From NCBI RefSeq assembly GCF_025460835.1, contig NZ_JAMXAY010000032.1, forward strand, positions 17,804 through 59,643: a DNA stretch of 41,840 nt, written 5' to 3'. This document shows, in pieces, positions 18,696 to 26,324 of this stretch. The stretch comes from Parapedobacter soli. GTDB taxonomy: Bacteria > Bacteroidota > Bacteroidia > Sphingobacteriales > Sphingobacteriaceae. The notes below the pieces were generated by a model. The model was not told where the DNA came from, made no database searches, and saw only the letters and a program-made list of their open reading frames with translations. A program made the translations under genes and the position numbers. Each line of letters opens with the position of its first letter. Position 1 is the first letter of the stretch.

Positions 18696-19325
18696 TTAGT
18701 ACAGCCGCTTTACCAACTGTTCTTCCACAGCCTTGAATACCTGTAGTGGCTTTTGGTTCCGCCAACTTAAATCATCCAGTGCACCACCGAAATTGATAAA
18801 ATAATCAATATTACCCGTCTTAAATTCCTCAACTACATGGTCGCGGAAGTTGATACCCGCAATCCATCCATCCTCGATGTCCTGAAACCACTCTTCGTAG
18901 TAACAATCGTCGGAAGCATGGAAATTCAACACATTTTCGCCAATAACGATAAATTTATGTATTCCGGCTCGCACCATAAGGTCTATTACCTCCCTTTTGA
19001 GCAGCATAATATCATTATAGATGGCATCATTCCACTCGCCTATCAGCTCGATGATGGCGTAATGCCGGGAATAATCGGCGAATAGGACTTTCAGGTACAG
19101 GGTACTGGAGCCGAAGCTGTCCCACTGGGGGTGCAGCAGGAAGTTATAGACCTGTTTATCAAACTCAAATTCGCTGTACTCCATGCCGTAAAACGGGGAA
19201 TGTTCATCTTCGGCAGCGATGTAATCATCCCTCCAGCGGTAATATGGCTCTATCTCGTGCATCGCTCTTCCATTTTCTGCAAAAATCGGAATATTCCGTG
19301 ACAACTTAAAGCCGCGTGAGGACAT
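18696..19325 (-). CDS. Conserved hypothetical protein (209 aa)
   Basis: I do not recognise a named domain. The protein has no signal peptide or membrane segment and is acidic and rich in aromatic residues. Visible stretches include YYRWRDDYIAAEDEHSPFYG near the N-terminus, YAIIELIGEWNDAIYNDIM in the middle and FHASDDCYYEEWFQDIEDGW near residues 130-150. Codon use and GC content look like the neighbours, so the gene is real rather than a shadow. It is convergent with idi and divergent from the protease gene, so it forms its own unit. Confidence 0.8.
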   Translation of the reverse strand: MSSRGFKLSRNIPIFAENGRAMHEIEPYYRWRDDYIAAEDEHSPFYGMEYSEFEFDKQVYNFLLHPQWDSFGSSTLYLKVLFADYSRHYAIIELIGEWNDAIYNDIMLLKREVIDLMVRAGIHKFIVIGENVLNFHASDDCYYEEWFQDIEDGWIAGINFRDHVVEEFKTGNIDYFINFGGALDDLSWRNQKPLQVFKAVEEQLVKRLY

Positions 19326-19394
19326 TGTAAATTTTGCGTGTTAGCTGTGGAAAATGGCGAAAACTGTTTAATTTAGCGTCTGTTATCTAAGGAT

Positions 19395-20975
19395 ATGCGC
19401 AGAGAGACGAAAAAAAATTTGTTTGTGGCTGGCACCTATGGTGCTGTGTTGTTTCTGGGGTTGTTGCTGGGAAAGAATTTCACTGACGAGAACTCACGTA
19501 CCGGGCGGAACAATTTATTTCCCTTGGGCATTATCGATAACTCCAGCAAGGTACAGCGCATGATTGATCTGATTGCCGAAAACTACGTGGATAGTGTCGG
19601 TGTCGACGCATTACAGGAGCTGGCCATCGACGAGATTGTAGACCAGCTGGATCCCCATTCCGAATACCTCCGTCCCAATGAAGCGCTCCAACAGCACGAG
19701 ACCCTGGAGGGCAGTTTTGAGGGGATCGGCATCGAATATTACATCTTGAATGATACGTTGATGACCGTTGGCCTCATTCCCGACGGCCCTGCCCAACGGG
19801 CGGGTATGCGTGTGGGCGACAAGCTTCTGGCTATCAACGGGGACACCATCGCCGGAAAGCCCATCTCCGAAAAAATGCTTGAAAAAAAAATCCGCGGACG
19901 CCGGGGTACGGCTATCGAGATTGCCATACACCGCAACGGCACTGACCTAGGGCTACCCCTCAAGGTAATGCGCGACCGTGTAGAAGTGAGCAGTATCGAC
20001 GCGGCATACCTGATTGACAGTGTGACGGCCTACATCAAAATCAGGCGGTTCGGGGCCCGCACGGCGGAGGATTTCGAGCGATCGCTCAGCAACCTCAAAA
20101 AACAGGGCGCACAGCGCCTTGTACTGGACCTGCGCGAAAACGGCGGGGGTTACTTCAACGCCGCAACGGCGTTGGCCAGCCATTTTTTCGATAGCAAGCA
20201 ACTGATTGTCTATACGGAAGGGGCCCACGAACCGCGGGTAGATTATTATTCAAGCGCCGATGGTTTATTCGGCAACGGTGAGTTGGCGGTATTGATCGAT
20301 GAAAACTCGGCTTCTGCAAGTGAGATTGTTGCGGGAGCGATCCAAGACCTCGAACGGGGCATCATTGTGGGCCGGAAGTCCTATGGCAAAGCCTTGGTAC
20401 AGGAGCAGTTCGGCTTTGGCGACGGCTCTGCCCTGAACCTGACGGTGGCCAGGTACTACACCCCGTTGGGGCGGTGCATCCAGAAATCGTATAAAGCAAA
20501 TTCAGACAGCATCCTATACACTGCCCATCTGCCGGCGCTGGGCCAACCCGACACCGTAACGTACACCACCACTTCGGGCAAGCATGTTTATGGCGGTGGC
20601 GGCATATCGCCGGATGTATTCGTACCGGCAGACAGTAACCGGGCTAGTACCTTATACCGCAAGATACGGAAGGCAAGCCTCATTGAAACCTATGTTTATA
20701 GCCGGCTGACGAAATCTGTGCCAACCTACTCGGTTGAAAATTACCTCAAAGGCTACTTCCTGCCCGAGGAGGAATACGGTCGTTTCCTACAGTATATCCG
20801 TGATAATGGATTGGAATACAGTGCAGATGAGGTGGATGCCACCCAATCAATGGTACGCTCCGATATCGAAGCGTTGTTAGGCCGCTATTATTTCGGCAGT
20901 GAGGCGTTTTTCAAGGTGAAGAACCGCTCGGATAAGGTGGTGGCCCAAGCATTGCTCGCCCTACAGGGCGAGTAA
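19395..20975 (+). CDS. Carboxyl-terminal processing protease, S41 family
   Basis: The 526-aa product begins with a signal-anchor (NLFVAGTYGAVLFLGLLLG, about residues 8-26). A short helical lead with LDPHSEYL comes next, then a PDZ domain (about 85-165; GSFEGIGIEYYI, GPAQRAGMRVGDKLLAING) and the S41 core. The catalytic dyad is Ser307 in NSASASE and Lys332 in SYGKALVQ, 25 residues apart as in CtpA/D1P proteases. A C-terminal helical extension of about 150 residues follows. Such proteases act in the periplasm on envelope proteins with exposed C-termini. The gene stands alone, divergent from the 209-aa gene and convergent with the ABC ATPase. Confidence 0.95.
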   Translation: MRRETKKNLFVAGTYGAVLFLGLLLGKNFTDENSRTGRNNLFPLGIIDNSSKVQRMIDLIAENYVDSVGVDALQELAIDEIVDQLDPHSEYLRPNEALQQHETLEGSFEGIGIEYYILNDTLMTVGLIPDGPAQRAGMRVGDKLLAINGDTIAGKPISEKMLEKKIRGRRGTAIEIAIHRNGTDLGLPLKVMRDRVEVSSIDAAYLIDSVTAYIKIRRFGARTAEDFERSLSNLKKQGAQRLVLDLRENGGGYFNAATALASHFFDSKQLIVYTEGAHEPRVDYYSSADGLFGNGELAVLIDENSASASEIVAGAIQDLERGIIVGRKSYGKALVQEQFGFGDGSALNLTVARYYTPLGRCIQKSYKANSDSILYTAHLPALGQPDTVTYTTTSGKHVYGGGGISPDVFVPADSNRASTLYRKIRKASLIETYVYSRLTKSVPTYSVENYLKGYFLPEEEYGRFLQYIRDNGLEYSADEVDATQSMVRSDIEALLGRYYFGSEAFFKVKNRSDKVVAQALLALQGE

Positions 20976-20987
20976 CCGCCGGGGTTA
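20955..20987. terminator. Tandem hairpins at a convergent gene junction
   Basis: The last codons of the protease gene form a perfect 7-bp stem, CTCGCCC with loop TACA and GGGCGAG (20955-20972). A second small stem follows directly, TAACC..GGTTA (20973-20987), and includes both stop codons of the convergent genes. There is no long T-tract, so a terminator role in both directions is inference. Confidence 0.35.
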
Positions 20988-21650
20988 TTTCACAATCTGC
21001 CCATCAAGCAACTCGATGATCCGGTTGCCGTATGCCGCATTTTTCTCCGAGTGGGTCACCTGCACAATGGTAACGCCGTCTTCTTCATTGAGCTGCTTGA
21101 ACAGGTTCATGATTTCGTCTCCCTGTTTCGAATTTAGGTTCCCTGTTGGCTCATCAGCCAGCAACAGCTTGGGCGTGGTAGCCAACGCACGGGCAATGCC
21201 CACCAACTGCTGCTGCCCTCCGGAAAGTTGTGTGGGAAACAGGTCTTTCTTGCCCACGATTCCGAAGCGGTCGAGCATGTCGGCTACAATGGCTTTGCGT
21301 TCACTGCTCTTAAGGTTCTTATAGATAAGCGGCGTTTCAATGTTTTCATAGACCGTGAGCTCATCGATGAGGTGGTATGCCTGAAAGACGAAGCCAATGT
21401 ACTGCTTATACAGTGCGGAACGCTGTTTTTCCTTCAGCCGCAGCACGCTGTCGCCCATCAACTGGTACTCGCCCTCATCAGGCTCATCCAGCAAACCCAG
21501 GATATGGAGGAGGGTGGACTTCCCCGAACCCGAGGGGCCCATGATAGATACAAATTCTCCTTCCTTAATGTGGAGGTTGACATCTTTCAATACAAATGCA
21601 CGGGTCCCACCCACATTGTACCATTTGAATATGTTAGTTAATTGAATCAT
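20985..21650 (-). CDS. ABC transporter ATP-binding protein, MacB/LolD type
   Basis: The 221-aa nucleotide-binding domain has Walker A GPSGSGKST (about 38-46), Q-loop FVFQAYHL, signature LSGGQQQ, Walker B LLLADEPTGNL and H-loop QVTHSEKNA. Length and the LNSKQGDEIM segment fit the LolD/MacB/FtsE-like group, which powers FtsX-type permeases working on the outer membrane or efflux. The nearest permease (23,243-25,615) is on the same strand but is separated by an MFS gene on the other strand. Both have matching upstream palindromes and sigma-54-like promoters, so they probably form one transporter. The substrate is unknown. Confidence 0.93.
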   Translation of the reverse strand: MIQLTNIFKWYNVGGTRAFVLKDVNLHIKEGEFVSIMGPSGSGKSTLLHILGLLDEPDEGEYQLMGDSVLRLKEKQRSALYKQYIGFVFQAYHLIDELTVYENIETPLIYKNLKSSERKAIVADMLDRFGIVGKKDLFPTQLSGGQQQLVGIARALATTPKLLLADEPTGNLNSKQGDEIMNLFKQLNEEDGVTIVQVTHSEKNAAYGNRIIELLDGQIVK

Positions 21651-21733
21651 TATGAGTATTTAGTACTTAGTAGTTAGCCCGCTCCGTTGTCAACTGCCCA
21701 TGCTCAAATATATTAATATATCGCGTAAGCGCC

Positions 21734-21749
21734 TGCCAAAACCCATCCA
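21734..21749 (-). promoter_or_regulatory. Candidate sigma-54 (-24/-12) promoter for the ABC ATPase gene
   Basis: The minus strand reads TGGATGGGTTTTGGCA, with the required GG-N10-GC spacing of RpoN promoters. The match outside the GG and GC is moderate (TGGCACG-N4-TTGCA consensus). Its support is mainly positional: the -12 GC is about 75 bp from the centre of the nearer upstream palindrome, as at the permease gene. The start would be near 21,722, with a leader of about 70 nt. Confidence 0.4.
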
Positions 21750-21800
21750 TTATTATAACAAGCTAATGGAAAGCGGTTTGCACAAAAACAGAAACAGCAA

Positions 21801-21842
21801 AGTGTCCGGTTCCGAACAGCTTTATGTCCGGTTCCGGACACT
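21801..21842. promoter_or_regulatory. Paired palindromic upstream activator site, copy 1
   Basis: Two 16-bp palindromes, TGTCCGGTTCCGAACA (21803-21818) and TGTCCGGTTCCGGACA (21825-21840), have centres 22 bp apart. Together they form a larger inverted repeat bounded by AGTGTCCGG and CCGGACACT. Paired palindromes two helical turns apart, about 75-100 bp from a sigma-54-like promoter, are the usual layout for an NtrC-family enhancer-binding protein. The rest of the 326-bp gap 21651-21976 holds the two promoters described here and no gene. Confidence 0.65.
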
Positions 21843-21931
21843 GTCTCGTTCAACGTGGCTGCCTCCATATCAATATAATATCATTTTTTTGTTGTTTTAT
21901 TGCTACCTATAAAACACATCGGAAAATGACG

Positions 21932-21939
21932 TACCTTTG
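21932..21939 (+). promoter_or_regulatory. Promoter -7 element for the MFS gene
   Basis: TACCTTTG matches TAnnTTTG. The predicted start near 21,944 leaves a leader of about 33 nt before the ATG at 21,977. It faces away from the activator site at 21,801-21,842. Confidence 0.45.
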
Positions 21940-21976
21940 TGTCCGTTTTACACTAAGGCTGTAGAACAATAGATAT

Positions 21977-23236
21977 ATGCAATTGAAGAAAAGCTTACTT
22001 GCGCTTTTATTTGGCGGTCTGGGCATCGGCATTACGGAATTCGTGATGATGGGTTTGCTGGAAGAGATTGCCCTTGATCTAACTATTGATATTCCCACTG
22101 CGGGTCACCTGATCGCCGCTTATGCGGTTGGTGTGGTCATCGGGGCTCCCCTGCTTGTGGTGATTGCCGGCAAGTATCCACCAAAGCGCATCCTCATCGG
22201 ACTGATGTTGCTGTTTACCATTTTCAATGCATTTACGGCATTTGCGCCGACCTACGGGTCGTTATTGATTTCGCGGATCCTTGCCGGGTTGCCACACGGT
22301 GCATTCTTCGGCGTGGGCTCGGTGGTAGCCAGCCGACTGGCGCAACCGGGCAAAGCCGCCCAAGCTATTTCCGTCATGTTTGCCGGCCTCACCATTGCCA
22401 ACCTCATTGGTGTGCCCCTGGGTACCTATATCGGCCACCACTTCATGTGGCGCTATTCGTTTGCCATCGTAGTACTGGTAGGCATCATCACCTTGCTTGC
22501 GTTAAAATTCTGGATGCCCAACATGCCTGCGAAGCAAGCGGCCAGCGTGAAGACGCAATTACGTTTCTTCAAACGGCGCGAAGCTTGGCTGATTGTGGGC
22601 ATGATCGCTATCGGAACGGGTGGCCTGTTCTCGTGGTATAGTTACATTTCGCCGTTGATGACCAAGGTTGCGGGTTTCTCCGAGTCGTCGATGACCTACA
22701 TCCTGATGTTGGCCGGCCTCGGCATGTTTTTCGGCAACCTATTGGGTGGCCGTTTGGCCGACCTCGTTTCGCCGGCCAAAGCCTCCATTATATTGCTCAC
22801 TGCGATGGTGGTCGAACTGGTTGTGCTGCACTACGTGGCGGTCTATCCCATCCCCTCATTGGTGATGACATTCCTTTTGGGCGGTACTTCTTTCGCGTTA
22901 GGTGCACCGATACAGATGTTGATGATCAATACGGCCAAAGGGGCAGAAATGCTGGCCGCTTCGGTAAGCCAGGCAAGCTTCAACATCGGGAACGCGTTGG
23001 GCGCCTTTTTAGGCGGCTTGCCCATCGCCATGGGTTATGGCTATAGTTCGCCGGAATGGGTGGGCGCGGCCATGGCGGGGGGTGGGGCTTTGTTTGCTTT
23101 GGCCTTTATTGCCCATCAAAAACGGGCAGCGCGTTTGGCAATGGTGCCGGAATCCATGGAAACCGCCCTCCCTATTGAGCAACAACCGGCGATGGAAGAC
23201 ACTACCGTAGCCGAAGAGCCCGAGCCGGTCTGCTAG
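21977..23236 (+). CDS. MFS transporter, AraJ-like DHA1 efflux family
   Basis: The 419-aa inner-membrane protein has about 12 hydrophobic segments. The first helix carries GIGITEFVMMGLLEEIA, typical of the AraJ/PbuE/YdhP drug:H+ antiporter group, followed by DIPTAGHLIAAYAVGVVIGAP. The loop and helix 4 motif SRILAGLPHGAFFGVGSVVA and the repeated loop motif GGRLADL (about 255) are also characteristic. The C-terminal about 45 residues form a polar, Glu/Pro-rich cytoplasmic tail. Homologues export purines, drugs or sugars, and the substrate cannot be read here. It lies between the ABC ATPase and ABC permease genes on the opposite strand. Confidence 0.93.
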   Translation: MQLKKSLLALLFGGLGIGITEFVMMGLLEEIALDLTIDIPTAGHLIAAYAVGVVIGAPLLVVIAGKYPPKRILIGLMLLFTIFNAFTAFAPTYGSLLISRILAGLPHGAFFGVGSVVASRLAQPGKAAQAISVMFAGLTIANLIGVPLGTYIGHHFMWRYSFAIVVLVGIITLLALKFWMPNMPAKQAASVKTQLRFFKRREAWLIVGMIAIGTGGLFSWYSYISPLMTKVAGFSESSMTYILMLAGLGMFFGNLLGGRLADLVSPAKASIILLTAMVVELVVLHYVAVYPIPSLVMTFLLGGTSFALGAPIQMLMINTAKGAEMLAASVSQASFNIGNALGAFLGGLPIAMGYGYSSPEWVGAAMAGGGALFALAFIAHQKRAARLAMVPESMETALPIEQQPAMEDTTVAEEPEPVC

Positions 23237-23245
23237 CGGCCGCTA
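23234..23245. repeat. Perfect 12-bp palindrome joining two convergent stop codons
   Basis: TAGCGGCCGCTA starts with the TAG of the MFS gene and ends with the TAG (read on the minus strand) of the permease gene. It can form a small hairpin in either transcript. Confidence 0.5.
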
Positions 23246-25615
23246 CTCATCCCGCAGGCTATCCACTGGGTTAGCCCGTGCCGCACGTACCGACTGGTAC
23301 GCGACGGTAAGCAGGGCGACGAGCAATGCTGCGGTGCCAGCCAACGCGAACATCCACCAATGCACGGTAATGCGGTAGGCGAACGTGGCGAGCCATCGAT
23401 TTACCAATAGGTAAGCCATGGGAAGGGCGATCAGGTTGGCTACCACGAAAATACGGAAGAATGGTCTATTGAGCTGCATAAACAACTGGCCTACCGACGC
23501 TCCCAACACCTTACGGATACTCATTTCTTTCTGGCGGATGCTGATGCTGTAGGCTGACATGCTGAACAGCCCCATCATGGCAATGGCAATGGAAAGAACG
23601 GTGAATGCGCTGAATGCCGATTCGAGCTGTTCCTGCTGGGCATGCAACGCTGCATACTTCTGATCCACGAATTCATAACGGAAATGCTCACCGTCGAGCC
23701 GATTAATGGATTTCCAGTCTTTTTCCAATGCAGCAAGTGTTTGCTGTGCCGTACCGGGTTTAATCCTGATTAGTATCTCTGTTTTAAATTGCCCGCATAC
23801 ACTATTGATCGAATAAACGGTGGGGTGCACCAACTTTTCAAAACCCTGCATTTTACTATCTTTCACCACACCGACGATCTCGAAGTCGGTATCACAGCCG
23901 CGGATGGTCTGCCCGATGGGATTTTGCATTCCAAAGACCTTGACCAACGTTTCGTTAACAATGGCCCCTTTCGTAGAGTCGGCCGCAAAAGTCTCCGTAA
24001 ATGACCTTCCCTTCAACACCTCCATACCCATCGTTTCCATATAATCGAAATCCACGGCTACGTGGTTTGCTTTACGCACCTCGTCCACATGCTGGAACTC
24101 CTTCTCAACAGGGCTGATGCCTCCTGGTGTGCTGGTCGCCGCCGTGGCATTTACAATGCCGGGATATGCCTGCATCCGATCGCGAAAAGGTTTGAAATCC
24201 GCGGGGTTATTGAGCAGCATCGCGTTCTTGATATACACCAGCTGTGCCGGGTCAAACCCTTTGTCTCCATTCCGCATATAATTCAATTGACGATTGAGGA
24301 TAAGCATGCCCGAAATGAATACAAGTGCGATAACGAACTGAAAGGTCAATAGTGCGTGGCGGAACCAAGCCGTGCGGTGGCTGGTCTGGAAACTGCCTTT
24401 TAATACCGTAACCGGATGATAGCCGGAAAGAATCACAGCGGGATAGATGCCTGACACCAGGGCTGTGAGCACGGCTGCTGTCAGCAATTGCCAGGCAATC
24501 CGGCCATTTACGGCAAATGCTGCAAGGTCATACGCCAACCATTTTTGCAGTCCGTTCCTGCAAAGAATCACCAAGCTCCACGCAAGCAACGCGGCCAGCA
24601 AACATTGAAGCAAAACCTCCCCCATGAATTGGATGGTCAACCTACTCCGGCTCACCCCGAATACTTTTTTCAGGCCGATTTCCTTGGCCCGCCTATTTGC
24701 CTGCGCAATCATGAGGTTAGCGAAATTGATTCCGGCCAACAGTAAAATGACCCCCGACAATATCCCCAATGCCCACACTGTGATGTAACCGGTGTTCGAA
24801 CCATGTCGGGGTTGCAAATGTAGATTTTTCAGGGGATTAAGGTACGTCTCACCCTTGGCAAATGCCGAAGTAACGGTATGATGCTGTTGCGAAACCTCCT
24901 GTCTGTAGAGTTCGTTGATCTTGTGGGCTAATGACGCGACATCGGTGCCCGGTTTTACCTGGATATAGGTTTGATACGGGAGTGGATCACCCTCGGCGTC
25001 ACCGGCGAGGTCTGCCTTGAAGAAAATCGCATCATAGGTAAGATTGGACAATCCACGTGCCTTGGCAACCCCGTGTACGTATGGGAAAAAACCGCTTTGC
25101 TCATTCTGAAGCGCAATTTGCCGAGGTTCAAATACCCGTTCAGGGTGTTGCGGAAACATCGCATCTGCAATGCCGGATGTCACCAGGTTTACCTCGGTTT
25201 GATTTTCATCCGTAAGGTTTAAACCATAGGCTTCGACACCAAACATCCTGGCAATGGAGAGGTCGGCCGATTTCCAGTCTTTCACCATGGCTTCACCGTC
25301 ATCATGTATAAACGCCATTTCCCACGGGAAATAAGACACCCTGCCAACTTCCTCGACTTCCGGCAGCTTCGCTTTGATGGCCGTAGCCAGTGCCGGCGGT
25401 GTCAGGTCGGTGTTCGTTCCCTGATAAGTGAGCCCCACCAAATAGATATTTTCATAGTTCGGGTTCCAGCGGTCGTAGCTCGTCTCGCGGTTGATATACA
25501 GGTATGCCAGGATAAATCCCGCGAAACCCAGTGCCAGACCGAGGACATTTAGCGATGTAAGCACCTTCGACCGGAGTACATTCCGCCATGCTATCTTCAG
25601 GTTATTCAAACTCAT
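23243..25615 (-). CDS. ABC transporter permease, FtsX/MacB type
   Basis: The 790-aa protein has the double layout of Bacteroidota FtsX permeases. A first membrane helix (about 18-40; LTSLNVLGLALGFAGFILAY) is followed by a periplasmic MacB_PCD domain. An FtsX core of three helices then lies at about 285-400, including LLLAGINFANLMIAQANRRAKEIGLKKVFG. A further helix (about 425-445) precedes a second periplasmic domain, and a second FtsX core (about 670-785) includes YSISIRQKEMSIRKVLGAS. Such permeases work with a separate ATPase, here probably the one at 20,985-21,650, to move substrates such as lipids, peptides or toxic compounds out of the inner membrane. It is preceded by its own activator site and sigma-54-like promoter. 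Confidence 0.94.
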   Translation of the reverse strand: MSLNNLKIAWRNVLRSKVLTSLNVLGLALGFAGFILAYLYINRETSYDRWNPNYENIYLVGLTYQGTNTDLTPPALATAIKAKLPEVEEVGRVSYFPWEMAFIHDDGEAMVKDWKSADLSIARMFGVEAYGLNLTDENQTEVNLVTSGIADAMFPQHPERVFEPRQIALQNEQSGFFPYVHGVAKARGLSNLTYDAIFFKADLAGDAEGDPLPYQTYIQVKPGTDVASLAHKINELYRQEVSQQHHTVTSAFAKGETYLNPLKNLHLQPRHGSNTGYITVWALGILSGVILLLAGINFANLMIAQANRRAKEIGLKKVFGVSRSRLTIQFMGEVLLQCLLAALLAWSLVILCRNGLQKWLAYDLAAFAVNGRIAWQLLTAAVLTALVSGIYPAVILSGYHPVTVLKGSFQTSHRTAWFRHALLTFQFVIALVFISGMLILNRQLNYMRNGDKGFDPAQLVYIKNAMLLNNPADFKPFRDRMQAYPGIVNATAATSTPGGISPVEKEFQHVDEVRKANHVAVDFDYMETMGMEVLKGRSFTETFAADSTKGAIVNETLVKVFGMQNPIGQTIRGCDTDFEIVGVVKDSKMQGFEKLVHPTVYSINSVCGQFKTEILIRIKPGTAQQTLAALEKDWKSINRLDGEHFRYEFVDQKYAALHAQQEQLESAFSAFTVLSIAIAMMGLFSMSAYSISIRQKEMSIRKVLGASVGQLFMQLNRPFFRIFVVANLIALPMAYLLVNRWLATFAYRITVHWWMFALAGTAALLVALLTVAYQSVRAARANPVDSLRDE

Positions 25616-25637
25616 GGTTATTCATTTATATTACCCC

Positions 25638-25655
25638 ACCAAATTCACTACCAAA
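25638..25655 (-). promoter_or_regulatory. Candidate sigma-54 (-24/-12) promoter for the ABC permease gene
   Basis: The minus strand reads TTTGGTAGTGAATTTGGT, containing TGGTA and TTTGG at RpoN spacing, although the final C of the -12 GC is G. The -12 position is about 76 bp from the centre of the nearer palindrome, nearly identical to the ATPase gene. The predicted start near 25,627 leaves a leader of about 12 nt. Confidence 0.4.
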
Positions 25656-25705
25656 CAGTTAACTTGTTGTTTTTCAAATAAGCAAAAAAAGGAGGTCATA
25701 ACGAA

Positions 25706-25745
25706 AGTGTCCGGTATCGAACAGTGGTGTTCGATATCGGACACT
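25706..25745. promoter_or_regulatory. Paired palindromic upstream activator site, copy 2
   Basis: Two palindromes, TGTCCGGTATCGAACA (25708-25723) and TGTTCGATATCGGACA (25728-25743), have centres 20 bp apart and together form an inverted repeat bounded by AGTGTCCG and CGGACACT. The half-sites match copy 1 (TGTYCG..CGRACA). It lies 90-130 bp upstream of the permease ATG. Confidence 0.65.
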
Positions 25746-25780
25746 AAGCTTCATTGACAAAAAAACCTTGACTCGGTGTA

Positions 25781-26323
25781 TTACGAAAGCAAACCCAGCT
25801 TCACCAACGCATAAAAAAGCGCAGCAGTGTGCAATGCCTGGCCAAATCGGTTATCGAGTAGCAACTGCTTCAGTTCTGCGGGTGATGCCAACACGACCTC
25901 GATTTCTTCCTGGTCGTCGAGGTCCTGTTCCTGCACTTTCACGCCGCCCGTGAGCAGGTAGGTCGTTGTTTTATTGGTGCTGGTGGCAGGGTTGGGAAAG
26001 AGCGTGGATAATTCCTCGATGGTATCAAACCGGTATCCCGTTTCTTCCAGTAATTCGCGGCGTGCAGCCTCAACAGCATCCTCGCCGGGGTCGATAACAC
26101 CTCCGGGAATCTCGAGTACATTCTCCCTCACACCGTGCCGGTATTGTTTCACGAGGATAAACCGGTTGTCGTCTGTAAGTGCCACCATGTTTACCCAATC
26201 GGGATATTCCAATACATAATACTCGGGTACGATATGGCCATTGGGCATTCGGCATACATCTTTGCGCAATACAGCCCACGGTGCCCGCACAAGGTATTCG
26301 GACGACAAGGTTTCCCACTGCAT
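25781..26323 (-). CDS. Nudix hydrolase, ADP-ribose pyrophosphatase-like
   Basis: The 180-aa product has a complete Nudix box at residues 75-97: Gly75, Glu81, then REL at 89-91, EE at 93-94 and Gly96. This is the Mg2+-binding catalytic motif that hydrolyses nucleoside diphosphates linked to another group. The flanking YYVLEYPDWVNMVALT and VKQYRHGV segments, and the conserved Pro near LFPNPATS, resemble ADP-ribose/ADP-sugar pyrophosphatases (NudF/YjhB-like). The exact substrate is not certain. The ATG is one nucleotide after the stop of the phosphoglucomutase gene (TGATATG), so translation is probably coupled. Linkage with a sugar-phosphate mutase fits control of ADP-sugars or ADP-ribose. Confidence 0.9.
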   Translation of the reverse strand: MQWETLSSEYLVRAPWAVLRKDVCRMPNGHIVPEYYVLEYPDWVNMVALTDDNRFILVKQYRHGVRENVLEIPGGVIDPGEDAVEAARRELLEETGYRFDTIEELSTLFPNPATSTNKTTTYLLTGGVKVQEQDLDDQEEIEVVLASPAELKQLLLDNRFGQALHTAALFYALVKLGLLS

Positions 26324-26324
26324 A

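Noticed and set aside
21724-21741. TTGGCAGGCGCTTACGC as an alternative sigma-54 promoter for the ABC ATPase gene
   Set aside because: The -24 part is good, but the distance from GG to GC is 11 rather than 10, and the -12 part is poor. The neighbouring TGGATGGGTTTTGGCA has correct spacing.
21977-23236. The MFS gene as a sugar importer serving the PUL
   Set aside because: It belongs to the AraJ-like efflux group, lies about 8.7 kb from the PUL with unrelated genes between, and has its own promoter.
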